Below, piece by piece: positions 1-5,136 of a DNA stretch of 5,136 nucleotides. The stretch spans positions 1 through 5,136 of the forward strand of contig JAUNWB010000125.1 in the NCBI GenBank assembly GCA_030540535.1, read 5' to 3'. The DNA is from Elusimicrobiales bacterium. GTDB taxonomy: Bacteria > Elusimicrobiota > Elusimicrobia > Elusimicrobiales > Elusimicrobiaceae. Both the position numbers and the translations under genes were made by a program. The notes under the pieces were generated by a model that worked only from the letters and a program-made list of their open reading frames with translations, was not told where the DNA came from and searched no databases. Position 1 is the stretch's first letter. Every line of letters begins with the position of its first letter.

Positions 1-903
1 CGTGCCGGTGGTGGCCGAAGCAGGCACCGTCAAACGGCCGCCGACGCGCAGAATATAAAAATCGTTGGCGGAAATAATACAGTTGGAAGAACAGGACGGT
101 GCAAAATTATCCACCGTCAGTTTAGTGCCGTCGGCGGAGTTGGTCAGCTGGATGCTGCTAATGGAAGATACGGAAAAAGACGCGCCGTTATAGCCGTCCA
201 CTTTAAACTGGTCCGCCGAATATCCCTGCGCCGGACAGACCAAGTTGGAGCCGGAAGCCGTCCCGTCCGCCGCCACGGTCAGCGTCTGCGTGGCGCTTCC
301 GCGGCAAAGCGTACCGAAATTTAAAGAAGCTCCGTCGCTGTGTTTTAACGTTAACGGCGGCGGAAGTACATTCACGGAAATGTTTACATTTAAAGGCGTG
401 TTGGGATTGGTGTCCCCCGCCAACGTACTGTACGCCAGCGCGCCGTTTACCATGCCGCTGATGGTGCAGTTATAACCCGTAATATTATTTACCGTCATCG
501 TCGCGCCGACGGTGGTTTCGGCGGCCCCCAATAAAAAAGTAAGCGTTAATAAATTTAAGGAGCCCGCCAGCACAAAATTATTTACGGTAATACTGCCGCA
601 CCCGGGTGTCGTAATCACCTGCGGGGTGGAGGCGGCCACGCGGACGTTGACCAACAACTCCAATACGCCGGTGGACTTAAAAGCAACTTTGCCCGCCGCG
701 CCGCCCGTTTGCGTAACAATACCGCCCGACCCGGCGGTGCTTACCGTGCCGGAAGGCGATACGGTAACGCTGTTTTTGCCCGTGGAAACGGAGGAGCCGT
801 ATGAAATGCTCCCGAATTGAATCGTCGGATACGTAGTAATTTGCAATCCAAACGCGCGGACGCAAACCAAACACAAAATGAACAACACAGTTATATATCG
901 CAT
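1..903 (-). CDS. Two-domain DUF4402-type pilus subunit, probable tip adhesin (partial, 3' end outside window)
   Basis: The frame is open for 301 codons from the ATG at 903 to the window edge with no stop. Residues 1-17 are a Sec signal peptide (hydrophobic core with C11 and C14, likely cleavage after VRA); no lipobox is present. Residues about 22-180 form a first pilin-like domain (FG at 30-31, C102 and C146). Residues 182-301 form a second that matches the neighbouring pilin: LTLKHSDGASLNFG at 184-197, ADQF at 230-233, a C271/C275 pair and VGG at 287-289. By that alignment about 11 residues are missing, giving a full length near 312. Unlike the major pilin, almost nothing precedes the first domain. 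The strand resembling the pilin's N-terminal donor strand (171-180, alternating hydrophobic residues) lies between the domains. That suggests a tip or capping subunit (inference). It could instead be a minor shaft subunit. An AAGGA ribosome site 8 nt upstream supports this start. Confidence 0.85.
   Translation of the reverse strand, partial: MRYITVLFILCLVCVRAFGLQITTYPTIQFGSISYGSSVSTGKNSVTVSPSGTVSTAGSGGIVTQTGGAAGKVAFKSTGVLELLVNVRVAASTPQVITTPGCGSITVNNFVLAGSLNLLTLTFLLGAAETTVGATMTVNNITGYNCTISGMVNGALAYSTLAGDTNPNTPLNVNISVNVLPPPLTLKHSDGASLNFGTLCRGSATQTLTVAADGTASGSNLVCPAQGYSADQFKVDGYNGASFSVSSISSIQLTNSADGTKLTVDNFAPSCSSNCIISANDFYILRVGGRLTVPASATTGT
204..218. repeat. 15-bp direct repeat, copy 1 (within tip gene)
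   Basis: The 15 bases TAAACTGGTCCGCCG on the plus strand recur exactly at 1201-1215 inside the pilin gene. Both copies encode the shared ADQF motif in the same frame, so this is a coding remnant of the relation between the two subunits, not a mobile or regulatory repeat. Confidence 0.6.
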
Positions 904-911
904 GGTCCGTT

Positions 912-918
912 TCCTTTT
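912..918 (-). promoter_or_regulatory. Ribosome binding site of the two-domain subunit
   Basis: AAAAGGA lies on the minus strand with 8 nt between it and the ATG at 903. It starts only a few bases after the intergenic hairpin, so hairpin folding could affect ribosome access. The next in-frame stop upstream (a TGA in the intergenic gap) leaves no other plausible start codon, so the site fixes the start. Confidence 0.7.
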
Positions 919-922
919 ATCG

Positions 923-947
923 GCTCCGGGGAATAGATCCCCGGAGC
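923..947 (-). promoter_or_regulatory. Intergenic hairpin between pilin and tip genes
   Basis: This is a perfect inverted repeat with arms GCTCCGGGGA and TCCCCGGAGC, ten base pairs around a 5-nt loop (TCTAT in the transcript). It starts about a dozen bases after the pilin stop codon and ends about 19 nt before the next ATG. The transcript continues CGATAAAAGG, so there is no U-tract and it is not a standard intrinsic terminator. Its place just downstream of the major pilin fits an mRNA-stabilising or attenuating hairpin that would lower tip expression relative to shaft expression, as known for other pilus operons. The structure is seen in the sequence; the role is inferred. Confidence 0.75.
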
Positions 948-958
948 TAACATTTCAC

Positions 959-1468
959 TTAATACGTAATGGACAGCGTATACGTGCCCGTGTACATACC
1001 CACCGCCTGCGCGGCGGAAACGGCCAGCGTGCCGCCCACGCCTACGGCCGTACCGGCGGAAGAAGCCACACACGAAGAAGTCGCCCCTGTACCGCAGAAA
1101 CTCGTTACCGAGTTAATCGTCATATTATTGGCCCCGCTGGTTACCGTAATGGTGGACGGAGCGGAAACCGTAAACGGAATACCGTTGGCGCCCGTTACGG
1201 TAAACTGGTCCGCCGTCGTCGTACCGTTTTGCCCGGTCACGCCGCTGGTGGTTACCGAACCGTCCTTGGCGGCCACCGTTACGGTGCCCGCAGTGGTGTT
1301 AATGACGTTGCCAAAATCCAACTTGGCCCCGGAGTTATGCGTCAGCGTAAGCGGAGCGATAATCACCACCTGCGCGTTACCCGTCGCCGGCCCGGCCGTC
1401 GCCGCGTATACCCCCGCCGCACCGCTTAACATCAGTAAAGCCAGCGCGGCTGTTATTGTTTTTTTCAT
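959..1468 (-). CDS. Major pilin, DUF4402-type (chaperone-usher pilus shaft subunit)
   Basis: This 169-residue exported protein is probably the polymerising shaft subunit. Residues 1-22/23 are a typical signal peptide (MKK, then a hydrophobic stretch, then VYAA). The mature N-terminus has a flexible stretch and a hydrophobic strand at about 32-39 (AQVVIIAP), the expected place for the donor strand inserted into the next subunit. The fold then starts with LTLTHNSGAKLDFG (40-53). Later marks are ADQF (86-89), a probable disulphide C125/C133, VGGTLAV (144-150) and the closing YTGTYTLSITY (159-169); this FG-to-Y.G.Y pattern is what I associate with DUF4402. It is rich in Thr, Ser, Gly, Ala and Val, and poor in charge, as expected of a beta-sandwich pilin. 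The gene sits 14 nt after the usher stop and before a larger paralogue. Assignment to a pilin is strong; the exact family name rests on recognition, not a search. Confidence 0.85.
   Translation of the reverse strand: MKKTITAALALLMLSGAAGVYAATAGPATGNAQVVIIAPLTLTHNSGAKLDFGNVINTTAGTVTVAAKDGSVTTSGVTGQNGTTTADQFTVTGANGIPFTVSAPSTITVTSGANNMTINSVTSFCGTGATSSCVASSAGTAVGVGGTLAVSAAQAVGMYTGTYTLSITY
1201..1215. repeat. 15-bp direct repeat, copy 2 (within pilin gene)
   Basis: This is the exact partner of the copy at 204-218, encoding the ADQF motif at pilin residues 86-89. Identity at synonymous positions over this short block could reflect recent duplication, gene conversion or shared codon preference. Fifteen bases cannot separate these. 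Confidence 0.6.
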
Positions 1469-1476
1469 ACCCCATT

Positions 1477-1484
1477 CTCCTTTT
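1477..1484 (-). promoter_or_regulatory. Ribosome binding site of the major pilin
   Basis: AAAAGGAG on the minus strand lies 8 nt before the ATG at 1468 and its first bases overlap the usher TAA stop. It is the closest to the Shine-Dalgarno consensus of the four sites in the operon; the chaperone and usher have G-runs with shorter spacers. This fits strong translation of the shaft subunit and possible coupling to usher termination. Confidence 0.75.
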
Positions 1485-4245
1485 ATAGTTGTACGGGTGT
1501 TTCTGCCGGCACGTTATATGCCGCATGATTCTTTCCCGCACCCGGTTTTCGGGCCGTTGCATCCTGCCCGGAAACCGTCAAATCGTAAACGGTTATTTGT
1601 TCGTGCCGTTCCACCCGCACTTCTTTAGCGGGCGGCGCCGAAAGCCCCAGTTCCCGCATTTGGGCCGGGTCCGCTTCCAAACGGTAACGGCCAAACGGCA
1701 GTCCCTCAAACAAATAATATCCGTCAAATTCCGAAATTTTGGACGAAACTTCTTTCCCCGTTTTTTCGTCCGTCAGCCGGAGGATGACGCCGCGCGCGGG
1801 TTCCGTCGTGCCGCCGCGGTTTAAAAATACCGTGCCCTCAATATCGCCCGCGCCGGATAACGGGTAAGACAGCTTTACAATCTGTCCGGGGCGAACTTCA
1901 AACGTCTGTTCCGCGCCGTTAAGCGTACTAAAAACACCGTCCAATTTGTTTACGTCCAACAGGGCCGTATATTCCCGGTGCGGACGCATTTTGGTAATAA
2001 ACGCGCGGCCCGATTCATCCGTCAGCGTTTGCTCCGGCTCCTCGGCCGCGGGCGTAAAGTGCAGGGTAGCGTTTTCTAAACCTTGTTCGCCGGGGTCCCG
2101 CACGCCGTTCAAATTTTCGTCCATAAATACATCGGCCGATACGGCGCCTGTGCCGTACAGTTTATCGGGTGATGAGTGTACGGAGCGCGTAAACTTATCG
2201 TACACAAAAGACAAATTCACCCCCACATATGCGTAGTACGCGCGGGAATCCGACCACCCCGCATCCAAACTCCAATATCCAAAACGCGTTTTCCAGTTCA
2301 AACTCCCGCCGTAGCGGTTTTCGTACGAAGAACGCTCGTCCGCCAGCGAAGCCCGGCGGTACGAAAGCCCGGCGTTTAAACGGGAAGTTAAATCTTTATA
2401 CGCGCTGACGCCTACGTCCCGTATCCGGCTGTAAATAAAATCGTACGACGCGTCCGCACGCACGGAATACCCCGGCGCGGCCCGGTTTACATCCATATGA
2501 AGCACATTCCAATCCGCCCCGTTTAGGCCGGAAATATACTGGTACGAAAGAGCCGAATACCACCCCTGCCAAACGGTTTTGTAAAGGCCGAGCGTATGTT
2601 CGATTTGTTGGTCCCGGTTTTCGGTGGTAAATCGGCGGAAAGTATAATTTACGGGAAGCGTAAACGTATGATAGCGCAAGGTTTTATTTAAACGGAAGAG
2701 CGTATCGTTGGTAATGCGGGAATCGCCCCAAACGTTGCGTTCGGTCAGCACGCCGTCGTAATAAATGTTTTGGGCGAATAAATCCCACCCCCGCCAGGCA
2801 GTTTGCCAGGAAGCGTCCGCCGAAGCGGCGTTTTCGCGCGGGTCGTATATGCTTTGCAGGTTGAAAAACATGCCGCCCAGCGCGGCGGCCGCGCCTGCGG
2901 AAGCGAAAAATTTATCCTGGCGGGTAAATCCGCCCGGCTCCAGCACCGGGACGGAATCGTATAACGCGCCCGCGCTGAAAGTAAGCGCGTCCGACACGCC
3001 GTACGCAACGGACAGCTGGCCGTTATAACCCTGGGAATAAGATGGCACGTCTTTACGGGTTTCAATCAGATATTTGTTCTTTTCCATAAACCCGGCCTGC
3101 ACGTCCCACGTGCCCTTATCTACCAGCCCGCCCATAAAAAAATAATTTATTTCCCGTTCGCGCCGCTGCCCCTGCGGACCGTAAAACACCAGCCGGAAAC
3201 GGTTTTCACCCAACAGCAGAGGAATATCCGTAAATTCGAAAAACCCGTCCGCCCCCGCACTGCGGTACCCCATCAGTTCGTCCCCGCGGTAGAGTTCCAC
3301 GTCCCACCCCAAAGGCAGCGCATCGCGGATGTTAAACGTTTTGCTTTCGGACAAGTCCTGCGCGCGCGAAGAAAATTTGAACCCTCTGCCCTTTTGCGCA
3401 AAGTTGACCGCAGGATTACTGAAAGACAAAATATCGCCGGCTTCAAATTGCTGAAACAGCCCCAGCATTTTCCCGTCCGCCTGGTAACGGCTGGTTTTAA
3501 GCGCAATCGTGGCGGGGGAGTTATTATCCATATCGTACACGTACGCTTCGGTGTCAAAACCGCCGGTCACCGCAAAGGCGTTAGCGCTGTAGCCTAAAAA
3601 ACTGTCCCGGGAGCCGTTTTCATCCCGGCTGATATTATAGCGAGCGGCCAAATCCAAAAACGGAGCCTGGAACGGAGCGGAATCCCGCACGCACGGTTTT
3701 TCTTTCTTTGCGTCCTCGGCGGTGCGGCCGATGTCGAAAATCCGGCGGCGGCGTTCTTTGGACGCTTCTTCCTGCGCGGGCAGCGTGCCGCCCAGCGGAC
3801 GCACGCGAAGCGACAGGGAAGCGTAATCAAACGCAAAATTTAAATCCATCGCCCGGCCGATAAAATCCGTACGGAAATAAAACTCCCCGTCCCGGTACAA
3901 AAGGTCTTTCTCCTTCATATGAAACTCCGCCTTTCCTACCCGCGCCGTTTTGGATTCCGGGTCGATTTCCACCCGGTTGGATTCTTCGTATATCCAGCCC
4001 GTCCAGCTTGTTCCGGGCCCCGGCTTTAAACTAGTTTCCAATACCGAAGCAAAAAAACTTCCCGGTACATATACATCCCCGTCCCGGTACGCAACTTCGG
4101 TGCCCTCGCTGACAAGCGCGCCGTCCAGCAGTACGCCCACCACCAGCATTTCCCCCTCTTGAGGCGCGCCCCAGGCGGCCGCCGCCAAAAGCGGCAGTCC
4201 CACGGACAACACCCACCTGCGCGCCGCGCGGAGAAAACGCTTCAT
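1483..4245 (-). CDS. Outer-membrane usher of a non-classical chaperone-usher pilus, with C-terminal SdrD-B-like and CNA-B-like domains
   Basis: This 920-residue protein forms the outer-membrane pore that receives chaperone-subunit complexes and assembles the fibre. Residues 1-27 are a signal peptide (AAAAWGA, then PQE). Residues about 33-150 are the periplasmic usher N-terminal domain (VVGVLLDGALV, then the DYASLSLRVRP end). A charged linker follows at 151-196. The beta-barrel begins near 197 and is interrupted by the plug domain at about 310-370, including PLGWDVELYRGDELMGY, IPLLLGENRFRLVFYGPQGQ and a closing INYF. The barrel runs on to about 682 with alternating aromatic strands. Residues 700-796 combine an SdrD-B-type loop (709-720) with the usher C-terminal pattern TDESGRAFITKMRPHREY. 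Residues 800-890 are a second beta-sandwich (IEGTVF, then FDGYYLFEGLPFGRYRLEADP). Size fits ushers. There is only one cysteine (C185), so the disulphides of PapC/FimD-type ushers are absent. Its start is 9 nt after the chaperone stop. Confidence 0.92.
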   Translation of the reverse strand: MKRFLRAARRWVLSVGLPLLAAAAWGAPQEGEMLVVGVLLDGALVSEGTEVAYRDGDVYVPGSFFASVLETSLKPGPGTSWTGWIYEESNRVEIDPESKTARVGKAEFHMKEKDLLYRDGEFYFRTDFIGRAMDLNFAFDYASLSLRVRPLGGTLPAQEEASKERRRRIFDIGRTAEDAKKEKPCVRDSAPFQAPFLDLAARYNISRDENGSRDSFLGYSANAFAVTGGFDTEAYVYDMDNNSPATIALKTSRYQADGKMLGLFQQFEAGDILSFSNPAVNFAQKGRGFKFSSRAQDLSESKTFNIRDALPLGWDVELYRGDELMGYRSAGADGFFEFTDIPLLLGENRFRLVFYGPQGQRREREINYFFMGGLVDKGTWDVQAGFMEKNKYLIETRKDVPSYSQGYNGQLSVAYGVSDALTFSAGALYDSVPVLEPGGFTRQDKFFASAGAAAALGGMFFNLQSIYDPRENAASADASWQTAWRGWDLFAQNIYYDGVLTERNVWGDSRITNDTLFRLNKTLRYHTFTLPVNYTFRRFTTENRDQQIEHTLGLYKTVWQGWYSALSYQYISGLNGADWNVLHMDVNRAAPGYSVRADASYDFIYSRIRDVGVSAYKDLTSRLNAGLSYRRASLADERSSYENRYGGSLNWKTRFGYWSLDAGWSDSRAYYAYVGVNLSFVYDKFTRSVHSSPDKLYGTGAVSADVFMDENLNGVRDPGEQGLENATLHFTPAAEEPEQTLTDESGRAFITKMRPHREYTALLDVNKLDGVFSTLNGAEQTFEVRPGQIVKLSYPLSGAGDIEGTVFLNRGGTTEPARGVILRLTDEKTGKEVSSKISEFDGYYLFEGLPFGRYRLEADPAQMRELGLSAPPAKEVRVERHEQITVYDLTVSGQDATARKPGAGKNHAAYNVPAETPVQL
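2086..2121 (-). other. EF-hand-like calcium loop encoded in the usher C-terminal domain
   Basis: Usher residues 709-720 read DENLNGVRDPGE. Acidic or amide side chains fall at loop positions 1, 3, 5, 9 and 12 (D709, N711, N713, D717, E720), with Gly at position 6, the pattern of calcium loops in SdrD-B-like and related surface domains. It lies right after the last barrel strands, where the periplasmic C-terminal domains of an usher begin. Calcium binding is inferred from the motif. Confidence 0.75.
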
Positions 4246-4250
4246 ACGCG

Positions 4251-4256
4251 CCCCTT
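4251..4256 (-). promoter_or_regulatory. Ribosome binding site of the usher, overlapping the chaperone stop
   Basis: AAGGGG is followed by a 5-nt spacer (CGCGT) and the ATG at 4245. Its two A bases belong to the chaperone's TAA stop, so termination and initiation happen within about a dozen bases and the two genes are probably translationally coupled. The short spacer and G-run make it look weaker than the pilin site. Confidence 0.65.
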
Positions 4257-5082
4257 ACAGTTTCCCCTCCGCGCGCGCCAGTACGCGCGAAACGTCCGCG
4301 CCGTCCTGCTCGGAAGGTTCGGTAAATAAAATTTCAACCGCAGTACCCGGCGCGGCCACGGCCGGATCCAGCGGGACGGCTGCGTCCACATACGGGTTCC
4401 CGGCCAGCAAATACTTGCCCTTGATAACCCCGGCCAGACGGCCGTCCGCCCATACGCTGATATCGCCGCGCAACGTGCGCGACTGCGGAATTTCCGCACC
4501 GCCTTTGCGTGCCAAACGCACCCGCGCCAGCGGTTTGCCCGGCTCCGGCGTGTGAAGGCCTAAGAACGAAAGTTCCGGCACGTCCGGCTTTGTTTCGCCG
4601 TGCGTTAAAACAACGGGAATGGAAAAAGAAGGAATGGCGGTCAGCTCAATCCGTACGCCCGGCGCGGCGGAAGAAGACGCTTTTTGAAGCGGTTTTTCAT
4701 CCGGGATTTGGGTAAACACGATGTAGCCCGTATATTCGCCCGGCGGCGTATCCGCCGGAATACGCCGGAGCAGTTTGACGCGCTGGCTTTTGCCGGGCGC
4801 CAGCGTAATGGAACGCGGGCTGAAGCGGACCAAATCTTTGGCGGTGGTAAAACCCGGCTGGTCCACATCCGTATAAGTGCCGTCCGGGTTTTGGCGCGCG
4901 TATTTGAAGCGGACGCGGTAAGCAACCGTTTCTTCCGGGCTGGGATTTACCAGCGTCATTTCCTGCACGCGCGCGGTTTGGCCGAAGTCGACAAACTTCG
5001 GGTATATCATAATGGCGGCCCACATGGGCGCGGCGCACAGCATAAGCGCGCCCGCCAGAGCCGTTACCCCCAACGTCTTCAT
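4255..5082 (-). CDS. Periplasmic pilus assembly chaperone (PapD-like)
   Basis: This 275-residue protein is the periplasmic chaperone that completes the fold of pilin subunits and delivers them to the usher. Residues 1-23 are a signal peptide ending in PMWAA; C16 is preceded by Leu, so it is not a lipobox. The N-terminal Ig domain has the family pattern: YPKFVDF (27-33), MTLVNPSPEETVAYRVRF (42-59) and RSITLAPGKSQRVKLLRRIP (90-109), then EYTGYIVF (116-123). The interdomain strand is IPSFSIPVVL (150-159), and a shorter second domain follows (about 168-257). K29 is placed like the conserved PapD Arg8 that anchors the subunit C-terminus; the partner of PapD Lys112 is not obvious. The frame is open to the window edge upstream, but the G-rich ribosome site and signal peptide decide for the ATG at 5082. 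Its usher follows 9 nt later. Family assignment is confident; the subfamily is not resolved. Confidence 0.9.
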   Translation of the reverse strand: MKTLGVTALAGALMLCAAPMWAAIMIYPKFVDFGQTARVQEMTLVNPSPEETVAYRVRFKYARQNPDGTYTDVDQPGFTTAKDLVRFSPRSITLAPGKSQRVKLLRRIPADTPPGEYTGYIVFTQIPDEKPLQKASSSAAPGVRIELTAIPSFSIPVVLTHGETKPDVPELSFLGLHTPEPGKPLARVRLARKGGAEIPQSRTLRGDISVWADGRLAGVIKGKYLLAGNPYVDAAVPLDPAVAAPGTAVEILFTEPSEQDGADVSRVLARAEGKL

Positions 5083-5086
5083 ATTG

Positions 5087-5094
5087 CCCCCCTT
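5087..5094 (-). promoter_or_regulatory. Ribosome binding site of the chaperone
   Basis: AAGGGGGG is followed by a 4-nt spacer (CAAT) and the ATG at 5082. It is preceded by T, making a TAA just as at the chaperone-usher junction, where the TAA is a real stop codon. The site selects this Met over any start further upstream in the open frame. Confidence 0.6.
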
Positions 5095-5136
5095 ACACCT
5101 TGTCCCCCGAGCTATTGCACGTTTGGACGTTCGCCC
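5093..5136 (-). CDS. Possible C-terminal tail of an upstream gene in the same operon
   Basis: A frame open from the window edge reads ANVQTCNSSGDKV and stops at TAA (5095-5093), 10 nt before the chaperone start. The geometry copies the next junction, where a TAA merges with a G-rich ribosome site. Thirteen codons are far too few to identify a product, and a second frame is also open here, so this could equally be the 5' leader of the operon. I see no convincing -35/-10 pair in the 54 bases available. Confidence 0.25.
   Translation of the reverse strand, partial: ANVQTCNSSGDKV

Noticed and set aside
923..947. Intrinsic transcription terminator after the pilin gene
   Set aside because: The stem is strong, but neither side is followed by a T-run, and another subunit gene follows immediately, so full termination is unlikely.
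1459..1465. Run of seven A bases at pilin codons 2-4 as a phase-variation tract
   Set aside because: It is too short for convincing slipped-strand switching and is explained by the usual Lys-Lys start of a signal peptide.
969..1628. A 219-codon plus-strand open frame opposite the pilin and usher end
   Set aside because: It is antisense to two well-supported genes, has no plausible ribosome site or signal, and its composition (Val, Pro, Ala, Thr) mirrors the pilin codons read backwards. The same holds for the plus-strand frames at 878-1429, 512-820, 245-475 and 1489-1824.
4272..4289. CGCGCG arms around a 6-nt loop near the chaperone 3' end
   Set aside because: It is inside the coding sequence, short and self-complementary by composition; Arg/Ala-rich codons in this genome produce such runs readily.
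5032..5037. Cysteine 16 in the chaperone signal peptide as a lipoprotein lipobox
   Set aside because: The residue before it is Leu, not Gly, Ala or Ser, and a good signal peptidase I site (WAA) follows.
1..5136. CRISPR array, tRNA/rRNA, insertion sequence or phage attachment site
   Set aside because: No regularly spaced repeats, RNA-gene structures, transposase frames or terminal inverted repeats were seen; coding genes fill nearly the whole window.

Overview
The window holds most of one minus-strand operon for a chaperone-usher pilus of a Gram-negative (diderm) bacterium. DNA is moderately GC-rich by eye and densely coding. Every exported protein begins with a Sec-type signal peptide, and one is an outer-membrane usher, so an outer membrane is required. 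The taxon cannot be fixed from the sequence. The usher and pilin types are unlike the classical enterobacterial Fim/Pap systems and resemble the divergent systems seen outside Gammaproteobacteria; no host is claimed.

Layout in the direction of transcription (right to left): (1) a possible tail of an upstream gene, ending at 5093, supported only by one short open frame; (2) a periplasmic PapD-like chaperone, 5082-4255; (3) an outer-membrane usher of 920 residues, 4245-1483, whose C-terminal part carries an SdrD-B-like calcium-loop domain and a second CNA-B/carboxypeptidase-regulatory-like domain; (4) a 169-residue DUF4402-type major pilin, 1468-959; (5) a second DUF4402-type protein, 903-1, cut by the window edge. 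The last is open for 301 codons and looks like a two-domain tip subunit. Gaps between genes are 10 (putative), 9, 14 and 55 nt. The first three are short enough that each ribosome binding site touches or overlaps the preceding stop codon. The 55-nt gap holds a perfect 10-bp hairpin.

Inferred working order: the chaperone captures the two pilin-type subunits in the periplasm, and the usher forms the outer-membrane pore and assembly platform. The small pilin polymerises into the shaft by donor-strand exchange. The two-domain protein, which lacks an obvious N-terminal donor strand but has one between its domains, would sit at the tip. The pilin has the best-looking ribosome binding site, and the hairpin lies between pilin and tip genes; both fit a high shaft-to-tip ratio.

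There is no gene-free stretch above 300 bases, and I see no RNA gene, mobile element, CRISPR array, clear promoter or intrinsic terminator. The plus-strand open frames are antisense shadows of these genes.
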